The notes: a model not told the origin generated them from the sequence alone. Positions 11,451 through 25,436 are shown, numbered from the stretch's first letter. The stretch: DNA of 64,000 nucleotides from Aphrocallistes beatrix (GCA_963281255.1 OY725494.1:2369934-2433933); one strand, 5' to 3'. Made by a program: numbers and translations.

Positions 11451-14400
11451 ATGGCAGAAAAATATGGAACAGTAAGTTTGTTTTGCTTAACTTGTTAAAT
11501 TGGAGAAGTGATAGCCACTCAATCAAATCAATTCCAAGTGAAGTATGGCAGTAACGCTAATTTTGTAATATTAATAAATAAGTCTCTACGTCACACTTCT
11601 GTGCTCTCCCATATCGCGCGGAATTTTCTCAGTTAGAAGTTAATACACAATATAACAAACAATATGTGTTATATAAATTCAATATCTACACCCCGATAGA
11701 GTCAATAACATTCCTAGATTACAGGTTGAGACTAGTCTTTACTCCATGGAGTATTGAAGATTTTAAAAAAATTGTTTATAAAGAGATTCTTAATCTATAC
11801 ACTCAAATACTCTGTACTTGCCCCTGAAACATAATCCTTACTCTGCTAGAATATTATTCTAAAGGCGTAAAAATAGACAATCCATTTCTAATACACTATT
11901 ATTCCATGAAATAACTCACATAACCATTTAATTAGGACAGATCTCCAGGAATTATTGTTCCCACACATATAAGCTAATATTAAATTAATCAGTTAATGAC
12001 TCTGCTTAACCGGGACGAAATATCGAGACCCGATGTGCCCGATTGAAGAGACTTACTGGTTTAGCTAAGGGTGGCTAAATTAGTGTCTTTTCTAAATTTC
12101 TTCCAATTCATCCCAACAGATTATTAAATTTTCCCCGACAGGGGCTGTAGCCCCCTTTCCCCCCTGGCGCCACCCCTGGTTTAACTCGAGGAATACTTGG
12201 GGTCAAAGGGATAAATAGAAATGACCCAGCTTTCATTTTCATTTTCAGTTTACTTTCAATTAACTTTCACTTTCACTTCAACATTCCTGGACGTGTTAAT
12301 TAATAATCCCTTCGTTGCCTTGGGGTATTTTCTATTTATAGTAAATACCCCAAATTTTTATGGCTTCCCCGTTCAAAATGGCTTAAACCGGAAATGACGC
12401 GACACATTCCAGGGGCAACAAAGGGTTTTAACTGGGCTAGCTGAAATTATTTTCAAAAACTGCTATAAAACAGCCTAATTAGGGTGAAGTTTACGATTAA
12501 AACTTGAAATAAGCATCAATCAGTAACAAAATAAGGACAGATGAAATATCAATCTAACAATTGTAGCAACAGAGTTGTATGACCTGTCATTATTCCATTC
12601 CAGTTCCATTATCCAAATAAGTACAGTACCTTTTTATCTTCAGTTTGAGCCACGTGTCTTCTAAGTTCAAAAATTTATAATAGTAAGTGCATTTTATTAT
12701 AATTAAAATCTGATTTTAGATGACAGATATGGTGAAGAAGCTAGGTGATCATGTAGCTGGTGTAAGGAGGGAGGCATTGGTCAGTATATACCAATACTCT
12801 AAGAGCAATAAACTATGGTGGGTTATTCTTATAAATGTTAGTTGGATCTATTTTGAAATGATTCCTTTTTAAAAATACTTCGATTTAGCCAAGAAGATGC
12901 AGATATTTTGAAAGGTGGATTGCTTACGATGTTTGTAGAAAAACAACCTCTAGTGAGTGAACTATTCTTATCAATTCTTTGTTCACATTACTAGATTCCA
13001 TCGTTCGTGCTGTGATTTCTCTGAATTTTTCCTTGTTTGAACAACAAGCGAGCTTCGCTCGCTTGTGCTGCGCGGCTGGCAAACACTCATTAATTCATGA
13101 ATTAGTCAACTAGCTTATGATTGACTAATTCATGCTTGAATTATGAATTATTCGAATAATTCATAATTATTTGCCATTTTTTAATGAATTAGTCAACTTA
13201 GGTTTGCTTCTGCTTAATTAATTAAATATAAATGATTATTAAGTTCTAGATTTGCGCAGTCAATTCATAGTTCAATGAAGCAAGAGTTAAGTTATGGTTG
13301 TACAAATAACTACAAAACCATTATCAGACTGAACGACATATTTTTAGGAATTAACATAATAATGTACGCACAATCATACATTTTAAGATCAGTTTAGTTG
13401 ACTAAACACAGGAATGTTGTTATACATTCAAATCACCCAATCTCTAATGCATTCTCCTTATTTTGAGAGTATGTATTATTTTTCATCACATGCTGAGAAT
13501 TTGTTTAATCTAGCATTCCTTCATGTTACGCAATCCAAGATAAATGTCTGGCTTTTGTGGAGTTGTTTACTCCTCAATCCTGATTATTCAATATACGATT
13601 GCATATTTACACCTCGTCATATAGAATTACAGTAGAACCTGAATGATACGACACTCGCTGGGACATTTAAAAAAAGTGTCGGATCATTCAGACAAAGCAC
13701 CATGATACCTACGAATGCCTTAATATACGCACATATCAATACGGAGTCTTCACACTACTAGATACGTATATCATCATAGAAAGTAGCATGCTTTTGCTTA
13801 ATTAGAGTGTGACTCAAGAGTGAGAAAACGACTGGTACAGATGTATTCTAATAAAGCAGAGTCAACTGCAAATAAAGATATATTATAATTATAATCGACA
13901 GGTTTATCAACAATTCGTCGATACTTTGGAAGGATTACTGGAAAATTGGAGATCTCAGATTACAGGATGGGTTTCTATGATAGTTTCCAAGTTTCTACAG
14001 AAACTAGGAACTGATACGATTAGAGCTAACAGCGAAAAAAGAGTAAAATCATTGCTCATTAATTTGGTGTAAGTTAGAATTTCGTGTATTATATAGAACA
14101 GAGCTATTCCACATAGAAGATGGTATTGATTTTTTAAATTGTATTATTTAGAAACTATTGCGAGGGAGATTTGCTGCTGAATTGCATATTTAGAGCTTAC
14201 TCGGACGCATCCCAGCCAATGAACCGTAAGACGATCAAAGAATCCCTACTCTACTTAGGACAACTTTGTTTCAAGCTGGAACAAGGAGACTTTCACGTAT
14301 CTGCAGAAACATCTCTTGGTTTCGCATCAATTGCAGGATGGTATGCAAACCAAAATGCTTATAGGGACATTCAGAGAGCAGCCAGATATGTAAGTACTAA

Positions 14401-16220
14401 CATCCATTGAATCGATTGAAATGCTTAAACTTTACTATACATACTATCGAGGTTTGGCTATCTAAAAAATGATCATAGACATATTCAATGTTATGCATAG
14501 TCCGTGTTCTTCTAGAACTGCACTATCTGTTTGTTAACCGGCACTTTTGTTTACTTCAAAAGTTCACATACAGAAAAAATGAACTAATTTCGATCTCAGT
14601 TAGTGGCTATAGTGGCGAGTTATCAAGTTCATTCTAAGGTTTTCCTTCATGAAAACACAATTAGAGTAACTAATGGGTCCCCAGAGTAATCAGGTATTTA
14701 GATAATCAAACGGAATTATGCTGTATAGATTTGGTCGGCATTAGTTGTATTTACTTCTCAGGCTCTTGTCGCGCTTTTCAGCCTTAATTCAAGTACCTTC
14801 ACACATCTGCAATCAGATTTACCTATAACTAAGGAATACTACGTACGTTATTTGATCCATTCAGAAGTTCAACCATCTGAGAGCACTTCTCCACTTGACG
14901 AATATATGTTCCTACGAAAAGAATTTATTGATAAAGGACGAGAATCTAGTGATAAAGGATATTATGACTCTTCAACATATCCTGCCATAACACCACCGCT
15001 CAAATATTCTATTGAGACAAGTTCTACGAACACTACGTAAGTTTGCCGATTAACATATATTGTAGTGTGATACTTCTTATTTTATTGGTTCTATCAACCA
15101 ATAAAAATGATGCATAGTCCTAAAATGAAAGTTTACGGCTGGCCGCCCTTCCATATCTCTATCCTGGAAAGAGTTCAAAAGATATTGAAATGTGCATATT
15201 ATTGTACATCGAAACAAAATCAGCTTATTGGCAGACGCCTAGTTGAAAGATTTAACATTTAACCGTTATTCTGTTTTCCAAGTGCTAAATCCAAATGCTT
15301 ACAATGTTTTAAATGTTTTACTAGGCCTTCTAGTATCCATTCTGACAGTTTAGAAGTTACATCTCCTAAACGATCTGCTTCTTCAGAAGAAGTAGTGCAT
15401 CCCTTACCTACTGCATTCAAGTCATTACTCCAAAATAACAAGAAAACCAGCACTTTACCTCGAATGCCTAGAGTACCAAAGACAAGAACAAAATTGTCCC
15501 TTCAACCTAATACCACAGGTATCGTTACATTGTTTTCCATTGAATTAGAATATTTACGAAAAATGATCACTTTGAAATTTAATCAAATGCTTATGGAGTA
15601 GAATATTATGAAAGATTAATTTGTAAAATATGAATCGAAAAGTCAATCATCTATCTTGGAATTGGTTCGAAAAATTAGTCATTTGTTCAAATCAAGTTAG
15701 CGGCATAGCAAATAAATTGAGAAATACAGACCATTGGAATGCAAAATAAATAATATAATCCTTCATATTTTTAAGCAAAAGGAGGCATCAGACTGTAGAT
15801 CTACAAGTATAATAAATCTGCAAAGGTTGTTGCAGAACTTTTGAGATACCCTGGATGTACAGTTATATAATAAACCAGGTCGAAGCTAGGGGAAGGGGGG
15901 ATTTTTACGGGTCTCAGGGCCTTAAACCTTGGGCAGGGCCTTTAACCTTGGGCGGCCTAGGGAAAACATTTAGAATTCAATTAAATTTAAACATCCTTCC
16001 TTTAACTGAACGTAATTAACCAATATATCCGATTATGCTGTATTTTTTAGATGAAAGTTTCAGCCCATCACCATCTAGGTTACCCTTAAGCCGGACTCAA
16101 TCAGTTGGAGAAGGGCTTAAGAAAAAAGCTAGCAAATATACAGATTACAGTAGAAATCCCACCAAATATCCTTCAAAGATCCCGCGCGCCGATACCACAA
16201 AAGATGACATATACTACTAA
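11451..16220 (+). CDS. CLASP-like single-TOG microtubule-binding protein, copy 1 (8 exons)
   Basis: Exons read by eye: 11451-11471 (tentative first exon), 12720-12817, 12889-12952, 13902-14068, 14152-14389, 14762-15036, 15325-15518, 16051-16220. All have GT-AG borders and phases that join without a break, giving about 408 residues. Residues from about 8 to 260 are helical HEAT/TOG-like. They resemble a CLASP TOG domain, e.g. SKFLQKLGTDTIRANSEK, FRAYSDASQP and ARYALVALFSLNSSTF (compare CLASP '...KLGTDLLGS', 'FRFLSDSTQT', 'LVTLYNLNPP'). The tail is Ser/Thr/Lys-rich and carries SRLP and SKIP in a basic setting, matching the SxIP/SxLP motifs that bind EB1 at microtubule plus ends. Known CLASPs have several TOGs and are about 1,300-1,500 residues, so this is a minimal form or a paralogue. 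Further 5' exons cannot be excluded. Confidence 0.6.
12230..12430. repeat. Repeat block with inverted ends in the CLASP-like first intron, copy 1
   Basis: A segment with 'aactttcactttcacttcaacattcctggacgtg' words, shared with about 16523-16556. It is followed by a hairpin-type element whose ends are CCCTTCGTTGCC and its near complement GGCAACAAAGGG (about 12308-12428). The intron also holds a 'cagggg...' GC-rich remnant at about 12130-12180. Confidence 0.4.
13045..13200. repeat. Helitron-like 3' end fragment plus ATGAATTA repeats in a CLASP-like intron, copy 1
   Basis: 'caagcgagcttcgctcgcttg' followed by 'tgctgcgcggctggc' matches the GC-rich 3' block of the Helitron-like family. It is followed by degenerate palindromic 'attcatgaattagtcaac' words. 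The rest of the 949-bp intron (12953-13901) holds a pogo-like end near 13631 and nothing coding. Confidence 0.4.
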
Positions 16221-16389
16221 ACCTTCAGTGACTGTCTAATTATTATAGAAAAGTTCTTGACTGGTTGAATTCATTTGTATTTTCTTGTATTATGCTTAAG
16301 ATGCTATTTCTTTTTATTGTTATCAAATGCATGAACTTGAAACTGCAATTATTAGTGTTAATCATCAATTAAATTATCTTATAAATTAA

Positions 16390-17675
16390 AATGGTAGGAT
16401 TTTTTGTTTGTTTGAGCGAATTGATTGAAGAACTGGCAAGTCGTATAGATATGAAAATTGGTATGTGGGTGTCAAATGTCTAATCTCTATTAATTAATAA
16501 CCCGAGGAATACTTTAAAAATTAACTTTCACTTTCACTTCAACATTCCTGGACGTGCACGGATATTATTAACCAATAAAATTAAGGCCAACTGTAATATT
16601 CAAATCCTGCAATTTCATTGGTCAGCAGAGTTATGTTTGTAAACATTTTTTCATTCCAGCCAATCAAATTTGTTTTAAGTGTGATTCTAACTTGTTTATA
16701 TGTTTTGAGTAAGGTCTATTCCATATTAACCAGTTATATTAGATTCTGCTGTTAAATTAAAACCCCCCAAAAAAATAAAATTTCTTGGTCAGCAAATTTG
16801 TCACATTTTGAGGAAAGTGTGAAATTATGCATAATCCTTACATTAGGCTAGAGCAGGGGTTCTCAACCTGGGGTACGCCAGGTGTTTTTCGAGGGGTACG
16901 CCAGATGTTTTCGAAGGGTACGCTGAACCAACTTTAAATGTCTAGAACTACTATGAAATTATGTCTGGTAATTACTTCTGATTCGAGACCTGTCAAAAGT
17001 TTAACCATCTTCTGCATCCCTAGTCCAAAATCTGCAAGTTACTGTGAGGCCTTATATGTAGTAGGTTATGCTAGTAGGAGCTGCATTAAAAATCCTAGCG
17101 TTTAAAATATAAGATCTTATAGGAAAATAAGAATTAGAGATATATACTGTACATATTTCCTAAACTCAGTTTCTGAGTCAGGAGATTTTGATTTTAACTG
17201 TAGAATGCCCAGCATTTATATGGCTGGGAGACATCCGTGATATCGGGACACTGTGTCCCCAGTGGGCATTCTACGATTAAACACATTAAATTCGAATTGT
17301 GATTTTCTAAGCTGAATGAATATACGCTGTTCAGGTGTAGATTATATCCTTTTTTAGGCTGAATATGATTGCAACTAAAACAGATCCAAACCACTACCTT
17401 ATAAACAAAAGGCTCATACTCGTTCATTCGTAAGCATCTAGTAAGTGCATTAATAAACATGAAACCTAAGAAATAATCTCAGAACTAGATTCATTAACAA
17501 TTACGATGTTATTGGTAGATTGCTTTCAACAAGATATTATAAAAATGTGATGCTCAATGTTTTCCAGCTTCTGATGCTATGAAGCGCATTACAGTAATTG
17601 GATGGTTTTCGTACGTTTGTTATAAGACTTCCAAATTGAATTACAGTGCAGCAATATGAGAATCAGTCAAGTGTG
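16390..17675. other. Gene-free stretch downstream of the CLASP-like gene, copy 1
   Basis: It holds the second-family repeat at about 16390-16495, a hAT-like end (CAGGGGTTCTCAACCTGGGG) at 16855, and a right-end fragment of the foldback family at about 17000-17072. A hairpin at 17201-17271 has ends TAGAATGCCCA / TGGGCATTCTA. No gene. Confidence 0.5.
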
Positions 17676-17875
17676 NNNNNNNNNNNNNNNNNNNNNNNNN
17701 NNNNNNNNNNNNNNNNNNNNNNNNNNNNNNNNNNNNNNNNNNNNNNNNNNNNNNNNNNNNNNNNNNNNNNNNNNNNNNNNNNNNNNNNNNNNNNNNNNNN
17801 NNNNNNNNNNNNNNNNNNNNNNNNNNNNNNNNNNNNNNNNNNNNNNNNNNNNNNNNNNNNNNNNNNNNNNNNNNN
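17676..17875. other. Assembly gap, 200 N
   Basis: Exactly 200 undetermined bases, a fixed placeholder length rather than a measured distance. The bases on both sides belong to the same 9,016-bp duplicated segment. Confidence 0.99.
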
Positions 17876-18323
17876 TATACATCAAAATTTGTTGCAGAAC
17901 TTTTGACGCACCCTGTATACTGTTGCATCTATTCCGCTAGATATTTTGATCTTATTTGAGCTAACAGAGAGGAAAGTTTCTATTAACATGCGAAAGTATA
18001 TAATGAAATTTTTTAAAAATCGTTATTCATATTTTTTACTGAAAATGCTGACACCGGACCCATTAATCGCCAGAAATAAATTTAAAGAATCACGCCCTAA
18101 GATTGGCTAACCAGCTCCAGCCTTGGGAGTTACAAGTAAATAATGCCACGGCTTATTCCATATTCTACTTCTGATATCCACACTATTGAACTTCACGACT
18201 AACCTATAATACCTGTACATTAAAGAATAACATGAGTCATATATTTAAGCGAAATCTAAGTATAAAAGTAACAAAATTCGAAAATTTTGGTGACGATTAA
18301 CATTAGTGTGGAGCTTCCACTTT

Positions 18324-19388
18324 TCAAACTACAGCTTTTTGCTTGACAAATGCAGCAACAATCATCCCATAATAAGTAGGTGCTAATCGGCAAAGAAAAT
18401 GAGATTGAAAAGTATAACCAAGAGCAATATCCGATTCTAAAATTCCATGAAGGATTCCAAAACCATAGATCCCGCAAGATAATGCTAAATTCTTTAATTC
18501 AGTTGCTCTGATGAGCCATTTCTCTGAGTTCTGAATTGTATCTTTATTCCACCCAGTAACAGCTTCTTCTGTACTTTTTATTTTCACTGGTGATTTAGTA
18601 TCATTAATTTGAACATTTCCTCTCATCCAATTCTCAATTGCCATATCAAATTCAATAGGTACATTCTCATTTGGCGGATAAGGCATCGACCATCTTGGAT
18701 CCGGAAGATAGACTGGAATCTGGCAGCTTGATTTATGGGTGTGAGCTAAATCTCCACTCACAACGTATAAAACTCGCATTGGCAGAGTACGGATGAATTT
18801 AGCAATAGAAACGCCAACATTAACTCTTTCTTCAACACTTGCAGCACCTTTAACCAATGTGCTAGGATTAGTGAATATTACAACTCTAGTCCCCTCACTG
18901 GTAAGTTCTTGTAAGAACCATAACGGGATGACTTCGCCCCAACGTAGGGGCATGTCCGTGGCACTAAAAGCGGTAATTCCTTCTGATGGGATGCCTTCAT
19001 TTCTAAAGTGATGAAGAAGTTTTTTTGCGATATCTGAATCCATCTTTATATTAACATTAAATTCTTTCCATTCTCCATTCCACTCCGCACATCCTTTTGC
19101 AGTTTCATTCATGTATACACCAAAAGAGTCTGAGAGAGAAATTCCATGAGGCGTGTTTAGCATAACCAAATCTGGTTTGGATTGTCTGATTATTTTAACA
19201 GCATTTAAACAGGCTTCATACAATTTAGTACAATCAAACTTGAGTTCTTTTGGCATATTTTGAATTCTCTTTGTAGCTTCCTTGCTTACTTCGTTATTAG
19301 CCATTCCATCAAATACCATAGCACCATGCGGTAGAATAAGACAGCTAATAGTGCCATTGACTTCTCCAAGTGGTTTGTTCAGTTCCAT
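18324..19388 (-). CDS. LigB-type extradiol dioxygenase-like / MEMO-superfamily protein, copy 2
   Basis: Encodes exactly the same 354 residues as 9108-10172, with H21, H81, D213 and H216 present. Absence of even a silent difference over the whole 9 kb points to one gene assembled twice rather than two paralogues. Confidence 0.8.
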   Translation of the reverse strand: MELNKPLGEVNGTISCLILPHGAMVFDGMANNEVSKEATKRIQNMPKELKFDCTKLYEACLNAVKIIRQSKPDLVMLNTPHGISLSDSFGVYMNETAKGCAEWNGEWKEFNVNIKMDSDIAKKLLHHFRNEGIPSEGITAFSATDMPLRWGEVIPLWFLQELTSEGTRVVIFTNPSTLVKGAASVEERVNVGVSIAKFIRTLPMRVLYVVSGDLAHTHKSSCQIPVYLPDPRWSMPYPPNENVPIEFDMAIENWMRGNVQINDTKSPVKIKSTEEAVTGWNKDTIQNSEKWLIRATELKNLALSCGIYGFGILHGILESDIALGYTFQSHFLCRLAPTYYGMIVAAFVKQKAVV

Positions 19389-19552
19389 TTTTAATAGCTC
19401 TATATAATTTCAAAATTAAAGAATACTACAAAGGAAAATAAAAACATTTTGAACAATAAATAATTTGTCATCAGGGACGTAGTCAGGCTTCAAGTAATGC
19501 GGTGGAACCACCAGTGGCACCACGTATCACCACGTATCACGAAGTTCATATA

Positions 19553-20027
19553 CACTAAGCAGACAAAATTATTTGAACACTTCATTATTTCCCATACAAA
19601 TAGTGGTAAATTGGACCTTTTCATGAAGGAAATATAATCAAACTCGAAGATTCTAAGAGTCTGATTTCAGATTTTGAATCTACGCATTCGAATTAGTAAA
19701 AGTATTCTAATAAATTGCTCATCCCAATGAATAATATAATCAACCTTTGCCACCAGTGATAATTCATCACCATCATGATAGTGATTAAAATGGACATATG
19801 TTGCACAAAGTGGCACTTCTTGATAATTTGAAAACGTTGAGAATGAATAATGGATTATAAATATGCCACTAGAACTAATTCGAATGTGCATATTTCGAAT
19901 TTTAAACCCGATTAGTTTTATCCTTTACTGTTTAGAAGTAGTATTCGTCTTAATGAATAGACCCATTTTAGTACAAGTATTTCCATGTGAAATAATGAAG
20001 TGTCCAAATACTTCTGTCCGCGTAGTT
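19553..20027. mobile_element. Tc1/mariner-type MITE, copy 2
   Basis: Second copy of the 475-bp TA-flanked element at 10337-10811, carried by the duplicated segment rather than by an independent insertion. Confidence 0.6.
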
Positions 20028-20666
20028 TATACTAATTTGTCATCGTTCTTACCTGTTTTTAAGATTCTACCACTACTCGTCCCTTAATTAATTCCGTCAT
20101 GCACAAATATCACACATTCGTGGTAAATTGGCAAGATTCACATTAATGTGGATATTTGCCACGATCATGCGATAATTTTAATATATAGGCATTCCAATTG
20201 ACAATCTTCTTCAATGTTGGTTTCGGAAGCACTAATATGTGGAGTTTTGTGATCAAATCTGACGGTATATGATAATTAATAAATCAAAGAAATGGCATCG
20301 TCGTACAAAATTAATAATTATTACAATAATACGAGTAGCTTTACGTAGTCAGACACTAGCCTAGGGACGCTCATCAAAACAACACATTACTTTGGTCTAT
20401 AATTAACCAAACCAATGTCAATTCAACAAAAAAGAAGCACTAATACACATATTTTAGATATTCCTGAATGGTGCAATCGAGTTTAATTGTAATTAATACA
20501 AGGTAGATATGTCTAAGTGCACAATGACTGATTATTATCTAATGAATGTTTCAATCGTAAGGTTTGCGTAGGACAACGTAATCTAATAGTCTACAGAGTC
20601 CAAAATTGAGCATAAAAGGAAAATAATATGCCAAGTTTATTCAACTTGGTCAAAGCTCCTTGAAAG

Positions 20667-23600
20667 ATGGCAGAAAAATATGGAACAGTAAGTTTGTTTT
20701 GCTTAACTTGTTAAATTGGAGAAGTGATAGCCACTCAATCAAATCAATTCCAAGTGAAGTATGGCAGTAACGCTAATTTTGTAATATTAATAAATAAGTC
20801 TCTACGTCACACTTCTGTGCTCTCCCATATCGCGCGGAATTTTCTCAGTTAGAAGTTAATACACAATATAACAAACAATATGTGTTATATAAATTCAATA
20901 TCTACACCCCGATAGAGTCAATAACATTCCTAGATTACAGGTTGAGACTAGTCTTTACTCCATGGAGTATTGAAGATTTTAAAAAAATTGTTTATAAAGA
21001 GATTCTTAATCTATACACTCAAATACTCTGTACTTGCCCCTGAAACATAATCCTTACTCTGCTAGAATATTATTCTAAAGGCGTAAAAATAGACAATCCA
21101 TTTCTAATACACTATTATTCCATGAAATAACTCACATAACCATTTAATTAGGACAGATCTCCAGGAATTATTGTTCCCACACATATAAGCTAATATTAAA
21201 TTAATCAGTTAATGACTCTGCTTAACCGGGACGAAATATCGAGACCCGATGTGCCCGATTGAAGAGACTTACTGGTTTAGCTAAGGGTGGCTAAATTAGT
21301 GTCTTTTCTAAATTTCTTCCAATTCATCCCAACAGATTATTAAATTTTCCCCGACAGGGGCTGTAGCCCCCTTTCCCCCCTGGCGCCACCCCTGGTTTAA
21401 CTCGAGGAATACTTGGGGTCAAAGGGATAAATAGAAATGACCCAGCTTTCATTTTCATTTTCAGTTTACTTTCAATTAACTTTCACTTTCACTTCAACAT
21501 TCCTGGACGTGTTAATTAATAATCCCTTCGTTGCCTTGGGGTATTTTCTATTTATAGTAAATACCCCAAATTTTTATGGCTTCCCCGTTCAAAATGGCTT
21601 AAACCGGAAATGACGCGACACATTCCAGGGGCAACAAAGGGTTTTAACTGGGCTAGCTGAAATTATTTTCAAAAACTGCTATAAAACAGCCTAATTAGGG
21701 TGAAGTTTACGATTAAAACTTGAAATAAGCATCAATCAGTAACAAAATAAGGACAGATGAAATATCAATCTAACAATTGTAGCAACAGAGTTGTATGACC
21801 TGTCATTATTCCATTCCAGTTCCATTATCCAAATAAGTACAGTACCTTTTTATCTTCAGTTTGAGCCACGTGTCTTCTAAGTTCAAAAATTTATAATAGT
21901 AAGTGCATTTTATTATAATTAAAATCTGATTTTAGATGACAGATATGGTGAAGAAGCTAGGTGATCATGTAGCTGGTGTAAGGAGGGAGGCATTGGTCAG
22001 TATATACCAATACTCTAAGAGCAATAAACTATGGTGGGTTATTCTTATAAATGTTAGTTGGATCTATTTTGAAATGATTCCTTTTTAAAAATACTTCGAT
22101 TTAGCCAAGAAGATGCAGATATTTTGAAAGGTGGATTGCTTACGATGTTTGTAGAAAAACAACCTCTAGTGAGTGAACTATTCTTATCAATTCTTTGTTC
22201 ACATTACTAGATTCCATCGTTCGTGCTGTGATTTCTCTGAATTTTTCCTTGTTTGAACAACAAGCGAGCTTCGCTCGCTTGTGCTGCGCGGCTGGCAAAC
22301 ACTCATTAATTCATGAATTAGTCAACTAGCTTATGATTGACTAATTCATGCTTGAATTATGAATTATTCGAATAATTCATAATTATTTGCCATTTTTTAA
22401 TGAATTAGTCAACTTAGGTTTGCTTCTGCTTAATTAATTAAATATAAATGATTATTAAGTTCTAGATTTGCGCAGTCAATTCATAGTTCAATGAAGCAAG
22501 AGTTAAGTTATGGTTGTACAAATAACTACAAAACCATTATCAGACTGAACGACATATTTTTAGGAATTAACATAATAATGTACGCACAATCATACATTTT
22601 AAGATCAGTTTAGTTGACTAAACACAGGAATGTTGTTATACATTCAAATCACCCAATCTCTAATGCATTCTCCTTATTTTGAGAGTATGTATTATTTTTC
22701 ATCACATGCTGAGAATTTGTTTAATCTAGCATTCCTTCATGTTACGCAATCCAAGATAAATGTCTGGCTTTTGTGGAGTTGTTTACTCCTCAATCCTGAT
22801 TATTCAATATACGATTGCATATTTACACCTCGTCATATAGAATTACAGTAGAACCTGAATGATACGACACTCGCTGGGACATTTAAAAAAAGTGTCGGAT
22901 CATTCAGACAAAGCACCATGATACCTACGAATGCCTTAATATACGCACATATCAATACGGAGTCTTCACACTACTAGATACGTATATCATCATAGAAAGT
23001 AGCATGCTTTTGCTTAATTAGAGTGTGACTCAAGAGTGAGAAAACGACTGGTACAGATGTATTCTAATAAAGCAGAGTCAACTGCAAATAAAGATATATT
23101 ATAATTATAATCGACAGGTTTATCAACAATTCGTCGATACTTTGGAAGGATTACTGGAAAATTGGAGATCTCAGATTACAGGATGGGTTTCTATGATAGT
23201 TTCCAAGTTTCTACAGAAACTAGGAACTGATACGATTAGAGCTAACAGCGAAAAAAGAGTAAAATCATTGCTCATTAATTTGGTGTAAGTTAGAATTTCG
23301 TGTATTATATAGAACAGAGCTATTCCACATAGAAGATGGTATTGATTTTTTAAATTGTATTATTTAGAAACTATTGCGAGGGAGATTTGCTGCTGAATTG
23401 CATATTTAGAGCTTACTCGGACGCATCCCAGCCAATGAACCGTAAGACGATCAAAGAATCCCTACTCTACTTAGGACAACTTTGTTTCAAGCTGGAACAA
23501 GGAGACTTTCACGTATCTGCAGAAACATCTCTTGGTTTCGCATCAATTGCAGGATGGTATGCAAACCAAAATGCTTATAGGGACATTCAGAGAGCAGCCA

Positions 23601-25436
23601 GATATGTAAGTACTAACATCCATTGAATCGATTGAAATGCTTAAACTTTACTATACATACTATCGAGGTTTGGCTATCTAAAAAATGATCATAGACATAT
23701 TCAATGTTATGCATAGTCCGTGTTCTTCTAGAACTGCACTATCTGTTTGTTAACCGGCACTTTTGTTTACTTCAAAAGTTCACATACAGAAAAAATGAAC
23801 TAATTTCGATCTCAGTTAGTGGCTATAGTGGCGAGTTATCAAGTTCATTCTAAGGTTTTCCTTCATGAAAACACAATTAGAGTAACTAATGGGTCCCCAG
23901 AGTAATCAGGTATTTAGATAATCAAACGGAATTATGCTGTATAGATTTGGTCGGCATTAGTTGTATTTACTTCTCAGGCTCTTGTCGCGCTTTTCAGCCT
24001 TAATTCAAGTACCTTCACACATCTGCAATCAGATTTACCTATAACTAAGGAATACTACGTACGTTATTTGATCCATTCAGAAGTTCAACCATCTGAGAGC
24101 ACTTCTCCACTTGACGAATATATGTTCCTACGAAAAGAATTTATTGATAAAGGACGAGAATCTAGTGATAAAGGATATTATGACTCTTCAACATATCCTG
24201 CCATAACACCACCGCTCAAATATTCTATTGAGACAAGTTCTACGAACACTACGTAAGTTTGCCGATTAACATATATTGTAGTGTGATACTTCTTATTTTA
24301 TTGGTTCTATCAACCAATAAAAATGATGCATAGTCCTAAAATGAAAGTTTACGGCTGGCCGCCCTTCCATATCTCTATCCTGGAAAGAGTTCAAAAGATA
24401 TTGAAATGTGCATATTATTGTACATCGAAACAAAATCAGCTTATTGGCAGACGCCTAGTTGAAAGATTTAACATTTAACCGTTATTCTGTTTTCCAAGTG
24501 CTAAATCCAAATGCTTACAATGTTTTAAATGTTTTACTAGGCCTTCTAGTATCCATTCTGACAGTTTAGAAGTTACATCTCCTAAACGATCTGCTTCTTC
24601 AGAAGAAGTAGTGCATCCCTTACCTACTGCATTCAAGTCATTACTCCAAAATAACAAGAAAACCAGCACTTTACCTCGAATGCCTAGAGTACCAAAGACA
24701 AGAACAAAATTGTCCCTTCAACCTAATACCACAGGTATCGTTACATTGTTTTCCATTGAATTAGAATATTTACGAAAAATGATCACTTTGAAATTTAATC
24801 AAATGCTTATGGAGTAGAATATTATGAAAGATTAATTTGTAAAATATGAATCGAAAAGTCAATCATCTATCTTGGAATTGGTTCGAAAAATTAGTCATTT
24901 GTTCAAATCAAGTTAGCGGCATAGCAAATAAATTGAGAAATACAGACCATTGGAATGCAAAATAAATAATATAATCCTTCATATTTTTAAGCAAAAGGAG
25001 GCATCAGACTGTAGATCTACAAGTATAATAAATCTGCAAAGGTTGTTGCAGAACTTTTGAGATACCCTGGATGTACAGTTATATAATAAACCAGGTCGAA
25101 GCTAGGGGAAGGGGGGATTTTTACGGGTCTCAGGGCCTTAAACCTTGGGCAGGGCCTTTAACCTTGGGCGGCCTAGGGAAAACATTTAGAATTCAATTAA
25201 ATTTAAACATCCTTCCTTTAACTGAACGTAATTAACCAATATATCCGATTATGCTGTATTTTTTAGATGAAAGTTTCAGCCCATCACCATCTAGGTTACC
25301 CTTAAGCCGGACTCAATCAGTTGGAGAAGGGCTTAAGAAAAAAGCTAGCAAATATACAGATTACAGTAGAAATCCCACCAAATATCCTTCAAAGATCCCG
25401 CGCGCCGATACCACAAAAGATGACATATACTACTAA
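20667..25436 (+). CDS. CLASP-like single-TOG microtubule-binding protein, copy 2 (8 exons)
   Basis: Exons 20667-20687 (tentative), 21936-22033, 22105-22168, 23118-23284, 23368-23605, 23978-24252, 24541-24734 and 25267-25436 are the exact counterparts of copy 1, with the same TOG-like HEAT region and SRLP/SKIP tail. Probably the same gene as 11451-16220. Confidence 0.6.

Larger units (their letters stand above)
8660..17675. repeat. 9,016-bp segment, copy 1 of a direct duplication ending at an N gap
   Basis: Every stretch I compared matches 17876-26891 base for base at a constant offset of 9,216, including non-coding DNA and all reading frames. Copy 1 ends exactly at the first N and copy 2 begins exactly at the last N. 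That is what two overlapping contig ends placed side by side would give. Treat the two copies as one locus. Confidence 0.9.

Noticed and set aside
17194-17460. 88-codon minus-strand frame (and its copy at 26410)
   Set aside because: It covers a hairpin element and low-complexity DNA, with no domain or splice support.
17641-17940. Frames running through the N gap (also 43093-43407)
   Set aside because: They are open only because undetermined bases cannot produce stops.
18324-25436. Treating the second LigB-like and CLASP-like genes as true paralogues
   Set aside because: They match the first copies with no difference seen and border an assembly gap exactly where a contig overlap would.
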